DNA from: JAIOZK01 sp964468645
GTDB taxonomy: Bacteria; Bacteroidota; Bacteroidia; Bacteroidales; JAIOZK01
Direction of reading: 5' to 3'
Length of the DNA: 64,000 nucleotides
Assembly: GCA_964468645.1 (NCBI GenBank)
Contig: CAYXUU010000008.1
Coordinates: forward strand, 1 to 64,000
Below, piece after piece: positions 44,276 to 53,074 of the stretch; position 1 is the stretch's first letter, and the number at the start of each line of letters is the position of its first letter. The notes below the pieces were generated by a model, which was not told the origin of the DNA, made no database searches, and saw only the letters and a program-made list of their open reading frames with translations. Both the position numbers and the translations under genes were made by a program.

Positions 44276-45123
44276 TATATCTTCTTTCATCCATTCTTTT
44301 ATCCACTTTGATTTTTATCCTTTTCAAATATTTCCTGAAGTTCAGGATCAATACTTTTCAGGCAATTACTTTTAATTATCTATGCGCAACAATTCTTGGT
44401 TTTACACTGTTTACTGAAAACGAATCGATACTTAGCCTTTACAGTGAACCATGGTTATATCTTGGTATTATTGAAGGATTTTTATTCGTTGGAACGCTGG
44501 TTCTTTTCGGAATATCATCACAGAAGGCAGGTGTAGCAATAACCGCTGTGGCCAGTAAAATGTCCGTAGTTCTGCCTGTTTCATTCGGTATCATCCTTTA
44601 CAGTGATTCTGCTGATTTTATGAAAATATCCGGGATCATTCTTGCTATCATTGCCTTTTATCTCTCCCTTTCAAAGAATGAAAACTTTATTAAACATTCC
44701 CGGTTTATTTTACTTCCTGTTTTTCTATTCCTTGGCAACGGAACTATTGATACCCTGCTTAAGGTTGCTGAACATTATTACCTGATCGGGGATGAGGGAT
44801 TTTTTATTTCAACGATCTTTCTTGTTGCACTGATTGTATCCACCTTCATAACTTCATTCAACGTTATATTTAAACGTGAAAAGATTAATTTAAAAAATGT
44901 TACCGGTGGTGTGTTGCTGGGGGTGGTAAACTTTTTTACAACATTCTTTGCCCTGAAAGCCCTGGGATACATGGAAAGCAGTGTGATGTTCCCGGTGATG
45001 AATTCCGGAATTGTTACCCTGACAGCCCTTTCCGGATTGATCCTGTTCAGGGAGAAACTATCCCTTATAAATTGGATTGGTGTTTTTCTTGCGGTTACAG
45101 CCATCACATTAATTTCACTATAA
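44272..45123 (+). CDS. EamA/DMT-superfamily membrane transporter
   Basis: A 283-aa integral membrane protein with ten predicted spans, beginning MIYLLSSILLSTLIFILFKY. The spans are arranged as two five-helix EamA halves: KAGVAITAVASKMSVVLPVS closes the first, and ALGYMESSVMFPVMNSGIVT with GLILFREKLSLINWIG closes the second. These carriers export or exchange small metabolites, amino acids or sugar derivatives. In this operon it may move the glycoside made by the GT4 enzyme (inference). It overlaps the NTPase gene by 4 nt (ATGA). Confidence 0.85.
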   Translation: MIYLLSSILLSTLIFILFKYFLKFRINTFQAITFNYLCATILGFTLFTENESILSLYSEPWLYLGIIEGFLFVGTLVLFGISSQKAGVAITAVASKMSVVLPVSFGIILYSDSADFMKISGIILAIIAFYLSLSKNENFIKHSRFILLPVFLFLGNGTIDTLLKVAEHYYLIGDEGFFISTIFLVALIVSTFITSFNVIFKREKINLKNVTGGVLLGVVNFFTTFFALKALGYMESSVMFPVMNSGIVTLTALSGLILFREKLSLINWIGVFLAVTAITLISL

Positions 45124-45133
45124 AATTTGACCA

Positions 45134-45748
45134 ATGCAGATTAATGATACATACAGAACTATTCAAGGAATATCAGAAGGGCTTTACAAGGAGAAGGGAA
45201 GTAAATTTATAGCGCAGGCATTTCCCGTTCATGATGAAGATGAAATTAAAACGCACCTTGAAACAGTCAGAAAAACATATCATGGCGCCCGTCATCATTG
45301 TTATGCTTACCAGCTTGGAATAGAAAAAGTTATAAACAGGAGTAACGACGATGGTGAACCATCCGGTACTGCCGGAAAGCCCATTTTTAACCAAATTCTT
45401 TCAAAGGACCTGACCAACATATTAGTGATCGTTACCAGATATTTCGGTGGGAAGAAACTGGGAGCAAGTGGGCTTGTAAACGCCTATAAAACAGCTACTA
45501 GATACGCACTGGATAATGCAAGCTTCATTGAACGAACAATTAAGGATATCTACCAGGTAAAATTCAGGTACGAAGACACCAATGTCATCATGAAAATTAT
45601 TGGTGAAAAAAATTTACAGCAGCTTGAACAGGTTTTTGATATTGAGAGTAAAATTATATTTAGCATAAGAAAAAGTGAATCTGATCGAATATTTAAACTG
45701 ATCTCAAGAAATAAAAAATTAGAAATTAGATATTTAAGGACAGAATAG
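45134..45748 (+). CDS. yigZ: YigZ/IMPACT family protein
   Basis: A 204-aa protein of the UPF0029/IMPACT family. The signature KTYHGARHHCYAYQLG ... RSNDDGEPSGTAGKPIFNQI, then VIVTRYFGGKKLGASGLVNAY, is complete, and a C-terminal DUF1949 domain follows. Bacterial members are poorly defined; the eukaryotic homolog controls GCN2. It begins 10 nt after the EamA stop and may be cotranscribed with the operon. The AT-rich hairpin at 45816-45863 follows its end. Confidence 0.93.
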   Translation: MQINDTYRTIQGISEGLYKEKGSKFIAQAFPVHDEDEIKTHLETVRKTYHGARHHCYAYQLGIEKVINRSNDDGEPSGTAGKPIFNQILSKDLTNILVIVTRYFGGKKLGASGLVNAYKTATRYALDNASFIERTIKDIYQVKFRYEDTNVIMKIIGEKNLQQLEQVFDIESKIIFSIRKSESDRIFKLISRNKKLEIRYLRTE

Positions 45749-45815
45749 AATGATTAAATCAAGGAATAAAGAAAAGAAGTAATCAATTACTGAATCATCA
45801 CTCCTATATACGACA

Positions 45816-45863
45816 AAAAAAGTTAAAAATCAAGGTATATATTTCTTTTTTTTTAACTTTTTT
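45816..45863 (+). terminator. AT-only hairpin with T run after yigZ
   Basis: Arms 45816-45829 and 45850-45863 are exact reverse complements (14 bp, nearly all A/T) with a 20-nt loop, and the right arm ends in six T. A weak intrinsic terminator is likely. An AT-rich unwinding site near dnaA is an alternative reading. Confidence 0.5.
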
Positions 45864-46028
45864 AATAGCATATTTGTTCTGCAAAATCATGCTCCCTTCA
45901 GGTTGGCAAGTTTACTATAAAAAACTCGCGGTACTAAAATTACTCATACTTAACCAAAAAATTTAAGCAAGAAAGTGAAGTAGTTAAGGAACAGTATTAA
46001 AACTAAAAAAGGAAACAAAAATTTGCGG

Positions 46029-47465
46029 ATGAAAAAAGATTATGTAGCAGTGTGGGAGAATTGTCTTGAGATTATTAAGGATAACGTTCATTATCAGAGT
46101 TTTAAAACATGGTTTGAGCCTATTACCCCGGTTAAGTTAGAAAACAAGGTTCTGACCATACAGGTTCCAAGTCAGTTTTTCTATGAATGGCTGGAAGAAC
46201 ATTATATTAATCTTTTAAAGAAAACAATTAAAAAAGAACTGGGTTCGGAAGGCAGACTTGAGTACAGTATTATTATGGATAGTTCATATTCTGACTCCAG
46301 CCCTTACACCATTAATGTTCCTACAGCGAATAAAAAAGCTGTAAAGAATCCCCCGGTTTCCATGCCGATTGATTTAAATAAAGGTCAATCAAAAGATATT
46401 CCAAATCCTTTTATTATACCCGGCCTTAAAAAGATCAAAGTCCAGTCACAGCTTGTTGATTCTTACTCATTCGATAGTTTTGTTGAGGGTGATTGTAACC
46501 GACTTGCCAGGTCTGCAGGTTATGCCGTATCTGAAAATCCCGGGAAAACAGCATTTAACCCCCTGCTTATTTACAGTGATGTTGGATTAGGAAAAACGCA
46601 CCTGGCTCATGCTATTGGCATCCAGGCAAAGAACAATTATCCAAATATTACTGTCCTGTACGTTTCTACTGAACAATTCATCGCACAGTATATCGAATCT
46701 GTCAGGAATAACAATCAAAACGATTTTGTTCATTTTTACCAGATGATCGATTTACTGATCATAGATGATATACAGTTTTTATCAGGAAAGGAAAAAACCC
46801 AGGACGTTTTCTTCCATATTTTCAACCATTTACATCAGAAAGGCAAGCAGATAGTTATTACATCGGATAAGCCTCCTGTTGAAATGAAAGGCATGGAACC
46901 AAGATTACTATCAAGGTTCAAATGGGGATTGGCAGCGGATCTTCAGGTTCCTGATCTCGAAACCAGGATCGCTATTTTACAAAAACGATTATATAATGAT
47001 GGCATTGACATGCCACAGGATGTGGTGGAATATCTTGCCTACAGCATCACTACTAACATCAGGGAACTTGAAGGCGCCCTGATTTCAATCCTTGCTCAGT
47101 CATCACTGAATAAAAAACCGATCACCATTGAGCTGGCCAAACAAATGATCGACAAGTTCGTGAAGAATACCACACGCGAAATCTCTATTGATTATATTCA
47201 AAAAATAGTGTGTGATTATTTTGGTTTACCGCTTGATGTTATCAACTCCAAAACCAGAAAACGCGAAATAGTACAGGCAAGGCAGCTGGCCATGTATTTT
47301 GCTAAAAAACACACCAAATCCTCACTTGCTACTATCGGCCTTCACTGTGGAAATAAAGACCACGCTACTGTATTGCATGCTTGCAGAACTGTGAATAATT
47401 TAATCGAAACCGACAAGCAATTCCGGTCTTACGTTGAAGAATTAGATAAAAAAATTAAGCTTTAG
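46029..47465 (+). CDS. dnaA: Chromosomal replication initiator protein DnaA
   Basis: A 478-aa AAA+ ATPase that opens oriC. Domain I (WENCLEIIKDNVHYQSFKTW) is followed by a variable linker. Domain III has Walker A YSDVGLGKTHLAHAIG, Walker B LLIIDDIQFLSGKEKTQ and the sensor region PRLLSRFKWG. Domain IV has the DNA-binding signature CGNKDHATVLHACRTV, here HCGNKDHATVLH rather than the more common GGRDHSTVLH. I start at ATG 46029, with MKKDYVAVWENC; the TTG two codons upstream is less likely. No consensus DnaA boxes were noticed in the 280 nt upstream, so oriC may lie elsewhere. Confidence 0.96.
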   Translation: MKKDYVAVWENCLEIIKDNVHYQSFKTWFEPITPVKLENKVLTIQVPSQFFYEWLEEHYINLLKKTIKKELGSEGRLEYSIIMDSSYSDSSPYTINVPTANKKAVKNPPVSMPIDLNKGQSKDIPNPFIIPGLKKIKVQSQLVDSYSFDSFVEGDCNRLARSAGYAVSENPGKTAFNPLLIYSDVGLGKTHLAHAIGIQAKNNYPNITVLYVSTEQFIAQYIESVRNNNQNDFVHFYQMIDLLIIDDIQFLSGKEKTQDVFFHIFNHLHQKGKQIVITSDKPPVEMKGMEPRLLSRFKWGLAADLQVPDLETRIAILQKRLYNDGIDMPQDVVEYLAYSITTNIRELEGALISILAQSSLNKKPITIELAKQMIDKFVKNTTREISIDYIQKIVCDYFGLPLDVINSKTRKREIVQARQLAMYFAKKHTKSSLATIGLHCGNKDHATVLHACRTVNNLIETDKQFRSYVEELDKKIKL

Positions 47466-47586
47466 CCAAATCAGGTTTGCTTGTTTCTTAAATTTTTCTT
47501 ATTTTTATAAAATTGGATGTGAAATATATTAATTCATAATAATCAAAAATATACTTAACCCTCATAAGGTTAATAAGAGGTGGGCT

Positions 47587-48054
47587 ATGAAAATATTATT
47601 TGTATGTTTGGGAAATATCTGCAGATCGCCGTTAGCGGAAGGTATTTTAAAAGACAAATTGAAAAAAAATAACCTGGAGGCAGTGGTTGAGTCAGCCGGT
47701 TTTGAATCATATCATATTAATGAACATCCTGATAAAAGGGCTATCAAAATTGCGAAACGACATGGAATAGATATTTCTGACTATACATGCCGATTATTTA
47801 CTTCTGAGGATTTTGATAAATATAACAAGATTTATGTTATGGAATCAGCTAATTACCGGGATGTTAGATATTTCGCAAGGACCGATGACGACCTGGATAA
47901 AGTTCAATACCTGATGAGCATGGTTCATGGAAAAAATGAAGGGGTACCTGATCCGTACTTTGGAGATGAAGACGGATTCGAACGAACCTTCCAGATGATT
48001 GAAAAGGCCTGTACAAAAATCGTAGAGAAGATCAAGAATTCCGAGAAACTTTAA
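47587..48054 (+). CDS. Low-molecular-weight protein-tyrosine phosphatase
   Basis: A 155-aa phosphatase of the LMW-PTP family. The catalytic P-loop is right at the N-terminus: FVCLGNICRSPLAEG (C-x5-R, nucleophilic Cys9 if counted from MKILFVC). The general-acid Asp lies in VPDPYFGDEDGFERTF near residue 120. In bacteria these remove phosphate from tyrosine kinases of polysaccharide export or from small molecules. A GAGGTG sequence ahead of the ATG is one of the few Shine-Dalgarno-like sites in the window. It is followed 9 nt later by the dehydratase gene. Confidence 0.93.
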   Translation: MKILFVCLGNICRSPLAEGILKDKLKKNNLEAVVESAGFESYHINEHPDKRAIKIAKRHGIDISDYTCRLFTSEDFDKYNKIYVMESANYRDVRYFARTDDDLDKVQYLMSMVHGKNEGVPDPYFGDEDGFERTFQMIEKACTKIVEKIKNSEKL

Positions 48055-48063
48055 CTGCGAACT

Positions 48064-49026
48064 GTGAATACCGATTTCCAGGAAATACCTGATATTTCAA
48101 ATATCAGAGAAGCCGCTGCCAGGATTCAACCGTATATTAACAAAACTCCGATATTATCTTCATCACTACTCAACAAACTTTTTAACTGCAGTATTTTCTT
48201 CAAATGTGAGAACTTTCAGAAAGCCGGGGCTTTTAAATCACGCGGGGCGGTTAATGCTGTTTTTTCCCTGTCAAATAACCAATTAAAGCAGGGAGTGGCC
48301 ACTCATTCTTCAGGCAACCATGCACAGGCTCTTGCCAGAGCTGCAGCAATCCGCGATACAATTTCCTATATCGTTATGCCTGAAACATCACCACGCGTTA
48401 AAGTTAATGCTGTTGAGTCGTATGGTGGAAAGATTAGCTTTTGTAAATCCAATTTAAAATCACGTGAAGAAACCTTGAAACGGATCACTCAGGATACAAA
48501 ATCTGTGGAGATCCATCCTTATAACAACCCCTTAATCATTGCAGGCCAGGGTACTGCAGCACTTGAGGCTCTTCAGGAAATCAATGAGGCAGATATCATC
48601 ATGGCGCCTGTGGGCGGTGGGGGTTTACTGAGCGGGACAGCGATAACTGCTAAATCCATATTGCCAGATATCACAGTTATCGGTGCTGAGCCTGCAAATG
48701 CCGATGATGCTTACCGATCGTTTTATTCCGGCAAACTGATACCTTCGGTGAATCCGAATACCATTGCTGATGGGCTATTAACATCCCTGGGTAGTATTAC
48801 CTTTCCCATCATCAGGAAACAGGTTGACAGGATAGTTACAGTTAGTGAAGAAGCTATTCTTAAGGCAATGCGCTTAATTTGGGAAAGGATGAAGATTATC
48901 ATTGAGCCAAGTTCCGCCGTACCTTTAGCGGCAATCATCGAAAAAAAGTTTGACTTTAACAGTAAAAGAATAATTATAATCCTGTCGGGTGGGAATATTG
49001 ACCTTAACAAACTTCCATGGAATTAA
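48064..49026 (+). CDS. Serine/threonine dehydratase or serine racemase-like PLP enzyme
   Basis: A 320-aa fold-type II PLP enzyme. FFKCENFQKAGAFKSRGAVN holds the PLP Lys (in AFKSRGA), HSSGNHAQALARAA the substrate loop, APVGGGGLLSGTAI the phosphate cup, and IILSGGNIDLNKL the C-terminal end. The length without a regulatory ACT domain fits serine racemase or catabolic threonine dehydratase rather than IlvA. Either dehydration of L-Thr/L-Ser or serine racemisation is possible. It starts at GTG 48064, with no nearby ATG in frame, and overlaps nothing. The methylase gene starts one nt after its stop. Confidence 0.88.
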   Translation: MNTDFQEIPDISNIREAAARIQPYINKTPILSSSLLNKLFNCSIFFKCENFQKAGAFKSRGAVNAVFSLSNNQLKQGVATHSSGNHAQALARAAAIRDTISYIVMPETSPRVKVNAVESYGGKISFCKSNLKSREETLKRITQDTKSVEIHPYNNPLIIAGQGTAALEALQEINEADIIMAPVGGGGLLSGTAITAKSILPDITVIGAEPANADDAYRSFYSGKLIPSVNPNTIADGLLTSLGSITFPIIRKQVDRIVTVSEEAILKAMRLIWERMKIIIEPSSAVPLAAIIEKKFDFNSKRIIIILSGGNIDLNKLPWN

Positions 49027-49027
49027 T

Positions 49028-49738
49028 ATGAAAACCAGGGGAAAACTATACCTGATCCCATCATCTCTGGGAAACAATGTGCTGAATAATGTACTCCCGG
49101 AATTAAACTTTAATATCATCCGGAAACTGGAAGTTTTTATTGTTGAGGATCTGAGGACTGCCAGGAGGTTCTTAAGAAAGGCAGGATATTTAAAGAATTT
49201 TGATGAGGCGAAATTTTATCTCCTGAATAAATATACAACCCCATCAGAAGCCTCGACGTTTCTTGATGATACAGGCAAAAACCTGGATATAGGATTGGTT
49301 TCCGAAGCCGGGGCTCCATGTATAGCAGATCCGGGTGCTGATATCGTTTACCTGGCCCATAAAAAAGGAATCGGCGTAATACCATTAACCGGGCCCTCCT
49401 CCATCATGCTTGCATTGATGGGTTCAGGCCTTAACGGACAAAACTTTGCATTCTGGGGTTATCTTCCTGTTAAGGCAAATGAAAGGGAGAAGAAGATTCG
49501 GGCAATTGAAAAGCTTTCATCCACGAATAAACAAACACAAATATTTATTGAAACCCCATACAGAAACATGCAGATGTTTCAATCGCTGATCAAAGTATGC
49601 TCCGATGCAACCAGGCTTTCAATTGCCTGCAACCTGACGACAGAGAATGCGTATATTGCGACCAAAGCGATTATGGAATGGAAAAGGATTTCCCCTGATT
49701 TACATAAGAAACCTGCTGTTTTTTTAATTATGGCCTGA
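49028..49738 (+). CDS. RsmI-like tetrapyrrole-methylase family SAM methyltransferase
   Basis: A 236-aa protein of the TP-methylase fold. GKLYLIPSSLGNN begins the SAM-binding domain. IVEDLRTARRFLRKAGY, IGLVSEAGAPCIADPGADIV (the conserved SEAGxPxIxDPG), IPLTGPSSIMLALMGSG and FIETPYRNMQMFQSL follow. This is the RsmI (YraL) pattern, which 2'-O-methylates C1402 of 16S rRNA, but the sequence is shorter and the N-terminus diverges (SLGNNVLNNVLP). Bacteroidota often carry this form. I start at ATG 49028; the frame extends upstream into the dehydratase gene without reason. Confidence 0.86.
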   Translation: MKTRGKLYLIPSSLGNNVLNNVLPELNFNIIRKLEVFIVEDLRTARRFLRKAGYLKNFDEAKFYLLNKYTTPSEASTFLDDTGKNLDIGLVSEAGAPCIADPGADIVYLAHKKGIGVIPLTGPSSIMLALMGSGLNGQNFAFWGYLPVKANEREKKIRAIEKLSSTNKQTQIFIETPYRNMQMFQSLIKVCSDATRLSIACNLTTENAYIATKAIMEWKRISPDLHKKPAVFLIMA

Positions 49739-49791
49739 TATCAATGTAATCTTTTTGCAACTTCTACGTCTAAATAATATCTAATTTTGTT

Positions 49792-49799
49792 TCAAACCG
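49792..49799 (+). promoter_or_regulatory. Candidate -7 box for the ABC transporter (TAATTTTG)
   Basis: A TAnnTTTG match only 9 nt before the TTG start at 49809. If real, the transcript would be nearly leaderless. Confidence 0.3.
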
Positions 49800-49808
49800 T
49801 GATAAGCT

Positions 49809-50708
49809 TTGAGTGAAGTTGTATTAAGTCTGAATGGATTAACCAAACATTTTGGTAAAATAACCGCTGTTAACAATCTTTCACTGGAAATTGAAAAGGG
49901 TACCATTTATGGTGTTCTCGGACCTAATGGAAGTGGTAAAACCACCACCCTGGGTATTGTTGTTGATATTATCAGGCCATCAGGCGGAAGTTATTCGTGG
50001 TTTGGAGAAAGCCCGTCCAAGTATCTGAGAAGAAAGATTGGGTCAATTATTGAAGTGCCTGTTTTTTATCCCTATCTAACGGCCGTTCAGAATCTGAAGA
50101 TTATAGCTGATATCCGTGATGTGTCATATACCGATATCGACCGTGTACTTGAGATAGTTGAACTCACAGAACGGAAGCACAGCAAATTTTATACTTACTC
50201 ACTGGGAATGAAACAGCGGCTTGCAATTGCAGCGGCCCTGATAGGATCACCTGAGGTATTAATCCTGGATGAACCTACCAACGGATTGGATCCGCGTGGT
50301 ATAGCCGAAATAAGAAGTCTGATCCTTAAAATCGCAGCCGATGGCATCACCATTATTCTTGCAAGTCATCTGCTTGATGAAGTTCAAAAGGTATGTACCC
50401 ATGTAGCCGTGATCGACAAAGGGCGAAAACTGCATGCTGGTAAAGTCAGTGAGGTACTGAATGAATCAACACTTATTGAAGTTGCTTCCGATGACATGAC
50501 TGCCCTGGAACAAGCATTGAAAGAATTCCAGGACACTGTAAATATTGAAAAGGAAGGCGAGACTTACATTGTTAAACTTCGAAGCAATAAAGACAGTACA
50601 GAACTGAATAAACATCTTTTCAGTAAAGGAATCGTCATTTCGCATATTTGTGTCCGTAAAAAATCTCTTGAAAAATATTTCCTTGAGGTTTTAAAAGAAT
50701 CAGAATGA
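49809..50708 (+). CDS. ABC transporter ATP-binding protein
   Basis: A 299-aa ATPase subunit. Walker A is LGPNGSGKTTTLGIV at ~37-51. The ABC signature is degenerate (YSLGMKQRLAIAAAL instead of LSGGQ), Walker B is VLILDEPTNGLDPRG, and the switch His lies in ILASHLLDE. A C-terminal ~80-residue regulatory extension is present, as in exporter ATPases of the CcmA/DrrA type. The ORF begins with TTG 49809, directly before SEVVLSLNGLTKHFG; no upstream ATG is available. It overlaps the permease gene by 4 nt. Confidence 0.92.
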   Translation: MSEVVLSLNGLTKHFGKITAVNNLSLEIEKGTIYGVLGPNGSGKTTTLGIVVDIIRPSGGSYSWFGESPSKYLRRKIGSIIEVPVFYPYLTAVQNLKIIADIRDVSYTDIDRVLEIVELTERKHSKFYTYSLGMKQRLAIAAALIGSPEVLILDEPTNGLDPRGIAEIRSLILKIAADGITIILASHLLDEVQKVCTHVAVIDKGRKLHAGKVSEVLNESTLIEVASDDMTALEQALKEFQDTVNIEKEGETYIVKLRSNKDSTELNKHLFSKGIVISHICVRKKSLEKYFLEVLKESE

Positions 50709-51508
50709 TCAAACTGCTAAAAATAGAAATTAAGAAAACTATCCCGAATAAAACATTCTGGGTATTGATCATTCTGTATGCTTTACTATGCTGTATCATG
50801 TTATTCAGCATGCAGGAGTTAATTAATCATATTGCTTCGGAAGCCTCAGAAGATGCAGAAGTTAAAATCCCTTCATTATCATTATACCGTTTCCCTGATG
50901 TCTGGCATAACCTCACCTACCTTGCCGGATTCTTTAAAATATTTCTTGCTGTGATTGTTATCATCCTTGTAACCAATGAGTTTTCATTTAAAACTGTCAG
51001 GCAGAATATTATTGCCGGTATCAGCAGGATAGATTTCCTTCTGGCGAAAATAATTGTTGTTATCCTTCTCAGCCTGGTTGCTACTTTCGTTGTAATAATA
51101 TCAGGTATGATCCTGGGCTTTATCAACACAACAAGCATTTCCTTTTCTGAAATCTTTGAAAGGTTCATATTTAATTTTGCTTACTTCCTTGAAATATTCT
51201 CCTATTTACTCTTTGCCTTATTCATCGGTTTCCTGGTAAAAAAATCAGGGCTTGCCATTGGTTTACTGCTGTTGTACGCTTATGTTGTCGAACCACTGAT
51301 AGTATATAAACTCCCTGATAACCTTGAAAGGATAATGCCACTGGAGTCGATTTCGAGGCTTATTGATATTCCAAACACCTCACTAATGCGCCTGTTTGGG
51401 ATTAACTTCAATGAGTATATACCCTACCAGGATGTTTTAATCACTCTGGGCTATTCCTGTATTTTTATTTATGCCTCTTATTTACTTATACAGAAAAGAG
51501 ATCTCTAA
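50705..51508 (+). CDS. ABC-2-type transporter permease
   Basis: A 267-aa membrane protein with six predicted spans: FWVLIILYALLCCIMLFS, FFKIFLAVIVIILVTNEF, AKIIVVILLSLVATFVVI, NFAYFLEIFSYLLFALFI, a fifth round LAIGLLLLYAYVVEP, and ITLGYSCIFIYASYLL at the end. The opening MIKLLKIEIKKTIPNKTFW and the NEFSFKTVRQNIIAG motif are typical of ABC-2 permeases that work with DrrA-like ATPases. Substrate unknown. It starts at ATGA 50705, inside the ATPase stop, so the two subunits are made together. Confidence 0.88.
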   Translation: MIKLLKIEIKKTIPNKTFWVLIILYALLCCIMLFSMQELINHIASEASEDAEVKIPSLSLYRFPDVWHNLTYLAGFFKIFLAVIVIILVTNEFSFKTVRQNIIAGISRIDFLLAKIIVVILLSLVATFVVIISGMILGFINTTSISFSEIFERFIFNFAYFLEIFSYLLFALFIGFLVKKSGLAIGLLLLYAYVVEPLIVYKLPDNLERIMPLESISRLIDIPNTSLMRLFGINFNEYIPYQDVLITLGYSCIFIYASYLLIQKRDL

Positions 51509-51556
51509 AAACAAATCTTTATAACTTTATTGAAGTTTACAAAAAGGATAACACTG

Positions 51557-52198
51557 ATGAAGCGTTTATTCTGTTTAATGCTTGTATTATCATTTTTCAT
51601 ATTTGATTCATACTCAGAGAGCACTTTCAGGGTAGTATATCCGGAATTGTGTAATGTGAAGTATAACGGTGAATTTCCATACAAAAACAGTTCTTATGAA
51701 TTAAAAAATATAGCATCAACGATTAAAAAGATCAGTCGTCTGGTATTCTACGCAACCCATACTTTAGAACTGGAATGGGGGAGTTTTGTTTTTATTATTG
51801 GTTATCCACTGGGCAAAAAGATGATAATAAGAGATACTGTAAGCAGACCGGAGAAAATAAGTTCAGGATCATTTCTTATTGACGCAACCTTTAATCCAGG
51901 GTCAAGTGGGAGGCAGGTTCTGGCCATACGTAACAGCGTGCCCAATTTTGAACTGATGGTTATGGTTAATTCTTGTTCAGCCGAATTGCGATATATCCTT
52001 GTACCAGAGTATCAAACTTATCAGGAAGTATTTAGCCCTCATTTACCATGTCAGGGAGGGCAATACGTTAAAATCCTCAAGAATTTCAATCATGCGATTA
52101 CTTATTCCGTTCCATTTGATGATATCAGGGTACTTTACATGAGAGTCAGGAACGACTTAACAAAAGAAGGGTATAAAAATCCAACTTTAGAAAGTTAA
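51557..52198 (+). CDS. Secreted protein with half of a trypsin-like protease fold
   Basis: A 213-aa exported protein with signal peptide MKRLFCLMLVLSFFIFDSYS. A WGSFVFIIGYPLGKKMIIRD segment and DATFNPGSSGRQVLAIRN match the second barrel of trypsin/HtrA-like proteases: the GYPLG loop and the NPGNSGGPV-type catalytic Ser motif, here PGSSGRQV. The usual first barrel, with catalytic His and Asp, is not evident; the only nearby His is in YATHTLELEW. So it may be a degenerate or very short protease, or a non-catalytic binding protein. It lies between the ABC transporter and the sugar transferase gene. Confidence 0.6.
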   Translation: MKRLFCLMLVLSFFIFDSYSESTFRVVYPELCNVKYNGEFPYKNSSYELKNIASTIKKISRLVFYATHTLELEWGSFVFIIGYPLGKKMIIRDTVSRPEKISSGSFLIDATFNPGSSGRQVLAIRNSVPNFELMVMVNSCSAELRYILVPEYQTYQEVFSPHLPCQGGQYVKILKNFNHAITYSVPFDDIRVLYMRVRNDLTKEGYKNPTLES

Positions 52199-52223
52199 TA
52201 GATAGGGTATTAAAATTATTATT

Positions 52224-52231
52224 TATATTTG
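52224..52231 (+). promoter_or_regulatory. Candidate -7 box for the sugar transferase (TATATTTG)
   Basis: A TAnnTTTG match 30 nt before the start at 52262; the -33 position lacks TTG. It overlaps the TTG of the longer open frame, supporting the ATG start. Confidence 0.35.
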
Positions 52232-52261
52232 ACTTCAAATAAAGCTTTACCAAAAATCCAA

Positions 52262-53074
52262 ATGAAAAGAAAATTCAAGTCACCTGAATTCGAAACATTC
52301 GAAGAATTTCGCATTCCGACAGGTAAAAGAATATTCGATATTGTCTTTGCGGTGTTATCCCTGGTGGTACTTTCCCCATTCATGTTAATTACTGTACTAC
52401 TCATTAAAATCAGCTCAAAAGGTCCGGTAATATTCATTTCTCAACGTGTAGGAACCGGATATGATATTTTTAACTTTTATAAGTTTCGTTCCATGTTCAG
52501 GGGATCAGACAAAAAGCTCTCAGAACTATCCGAGTTAAATCAATATCTTATCAATAAGCATAATAAGGGCGAGAATCCTGAAGAAGATACCTGTCCGGAG
52601 TGTGAAAAACTGGGATATCCATGTTCACCAATGCTATATATCGATGGTAACCAGATCTGCGAGAATCTTTATCTTCATAAGAAAAGACTTCATTCAAAAA
52701 GCGCCACTTTTTTTAAGATTAAAAACGATCCCAGGGTGACCAGGGTCGGCAGGTTTATCAGGAGGACAAATATTGATGAACTACCCCAGTTGTTTAATGT
52801 TCTTAAAGGAGATATGTCCATCGTTGGCAACCGACCACTTCCACTTTATGAAGCCGAAATGCTAACCACCGACCAATGGGCATTACGGTTCCTTGCACCT
52901 GCCGGCATTACAGGACTCTGGCAAATACAGGCCACTAAAATAAAATACCTTTCTGAAGAAGAGAGAAAAAACCTTGATAATAAATATGCTATTAATGCCT
53001 CATTCTGGAACGATGTCCTTATTATTCTGAGAACCATTCCGGTTGTTTTGAGGGGAGGCAAGGAAGACTTGTAA
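52262..53074 (+). CDS. Bacterial sugar transferase (polyprenyl-phosphate sugar-1-phosphate transferase) with cysteine cluster
   Basis: About 270 aa. The N-terminal part has the membrane-reentrant segment GKRIFDIVFAVLSLVVLSPF and the core motif SQRVGTGYDIFNFYKFRSM (Arg/Lys-Phe-Arg-Ser-Met). The C-terminal part has FKIKNDPRVTRVGRFIRRTN, DELPQLFNVLKGDMSIVGNR and PAGITGLWQIQ. These define the PglC/WcaJ-type family, which starts O-antigen, capsule or glycan synthesis. Between them lies an insertion of ~60 residues with Cys111, Cys114, Cys121 and Cys133 (CPECEKLGYPC then NQIC), spaced like a zinc or cluster site. This insert is unusual for the family. Confidence 0.86.
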   Translation: MKRKFKSPEFETFEEFRIPTGKRIFDIVFAVLSLVVLSPFMLITVLLIKISSKGPVIFISQRVGTGYDIFNFYKFRSMFRGSDKKLSELSELNQYLINKHNKGENPEEDTCPECEKLGYPCSPMLYIDGNQICENLYLHKKRLHSKSATFFKIKNDPRVTRVGRFIRRTNIDELPQLFNVLKGDMSIVGNRPLPLYEAEMLTTDQWALRFLAPAGITGLWQIQATKIKYLSEEERKNLDNKYAINASFWNDVLIILRTIPVVLRGGKEDL

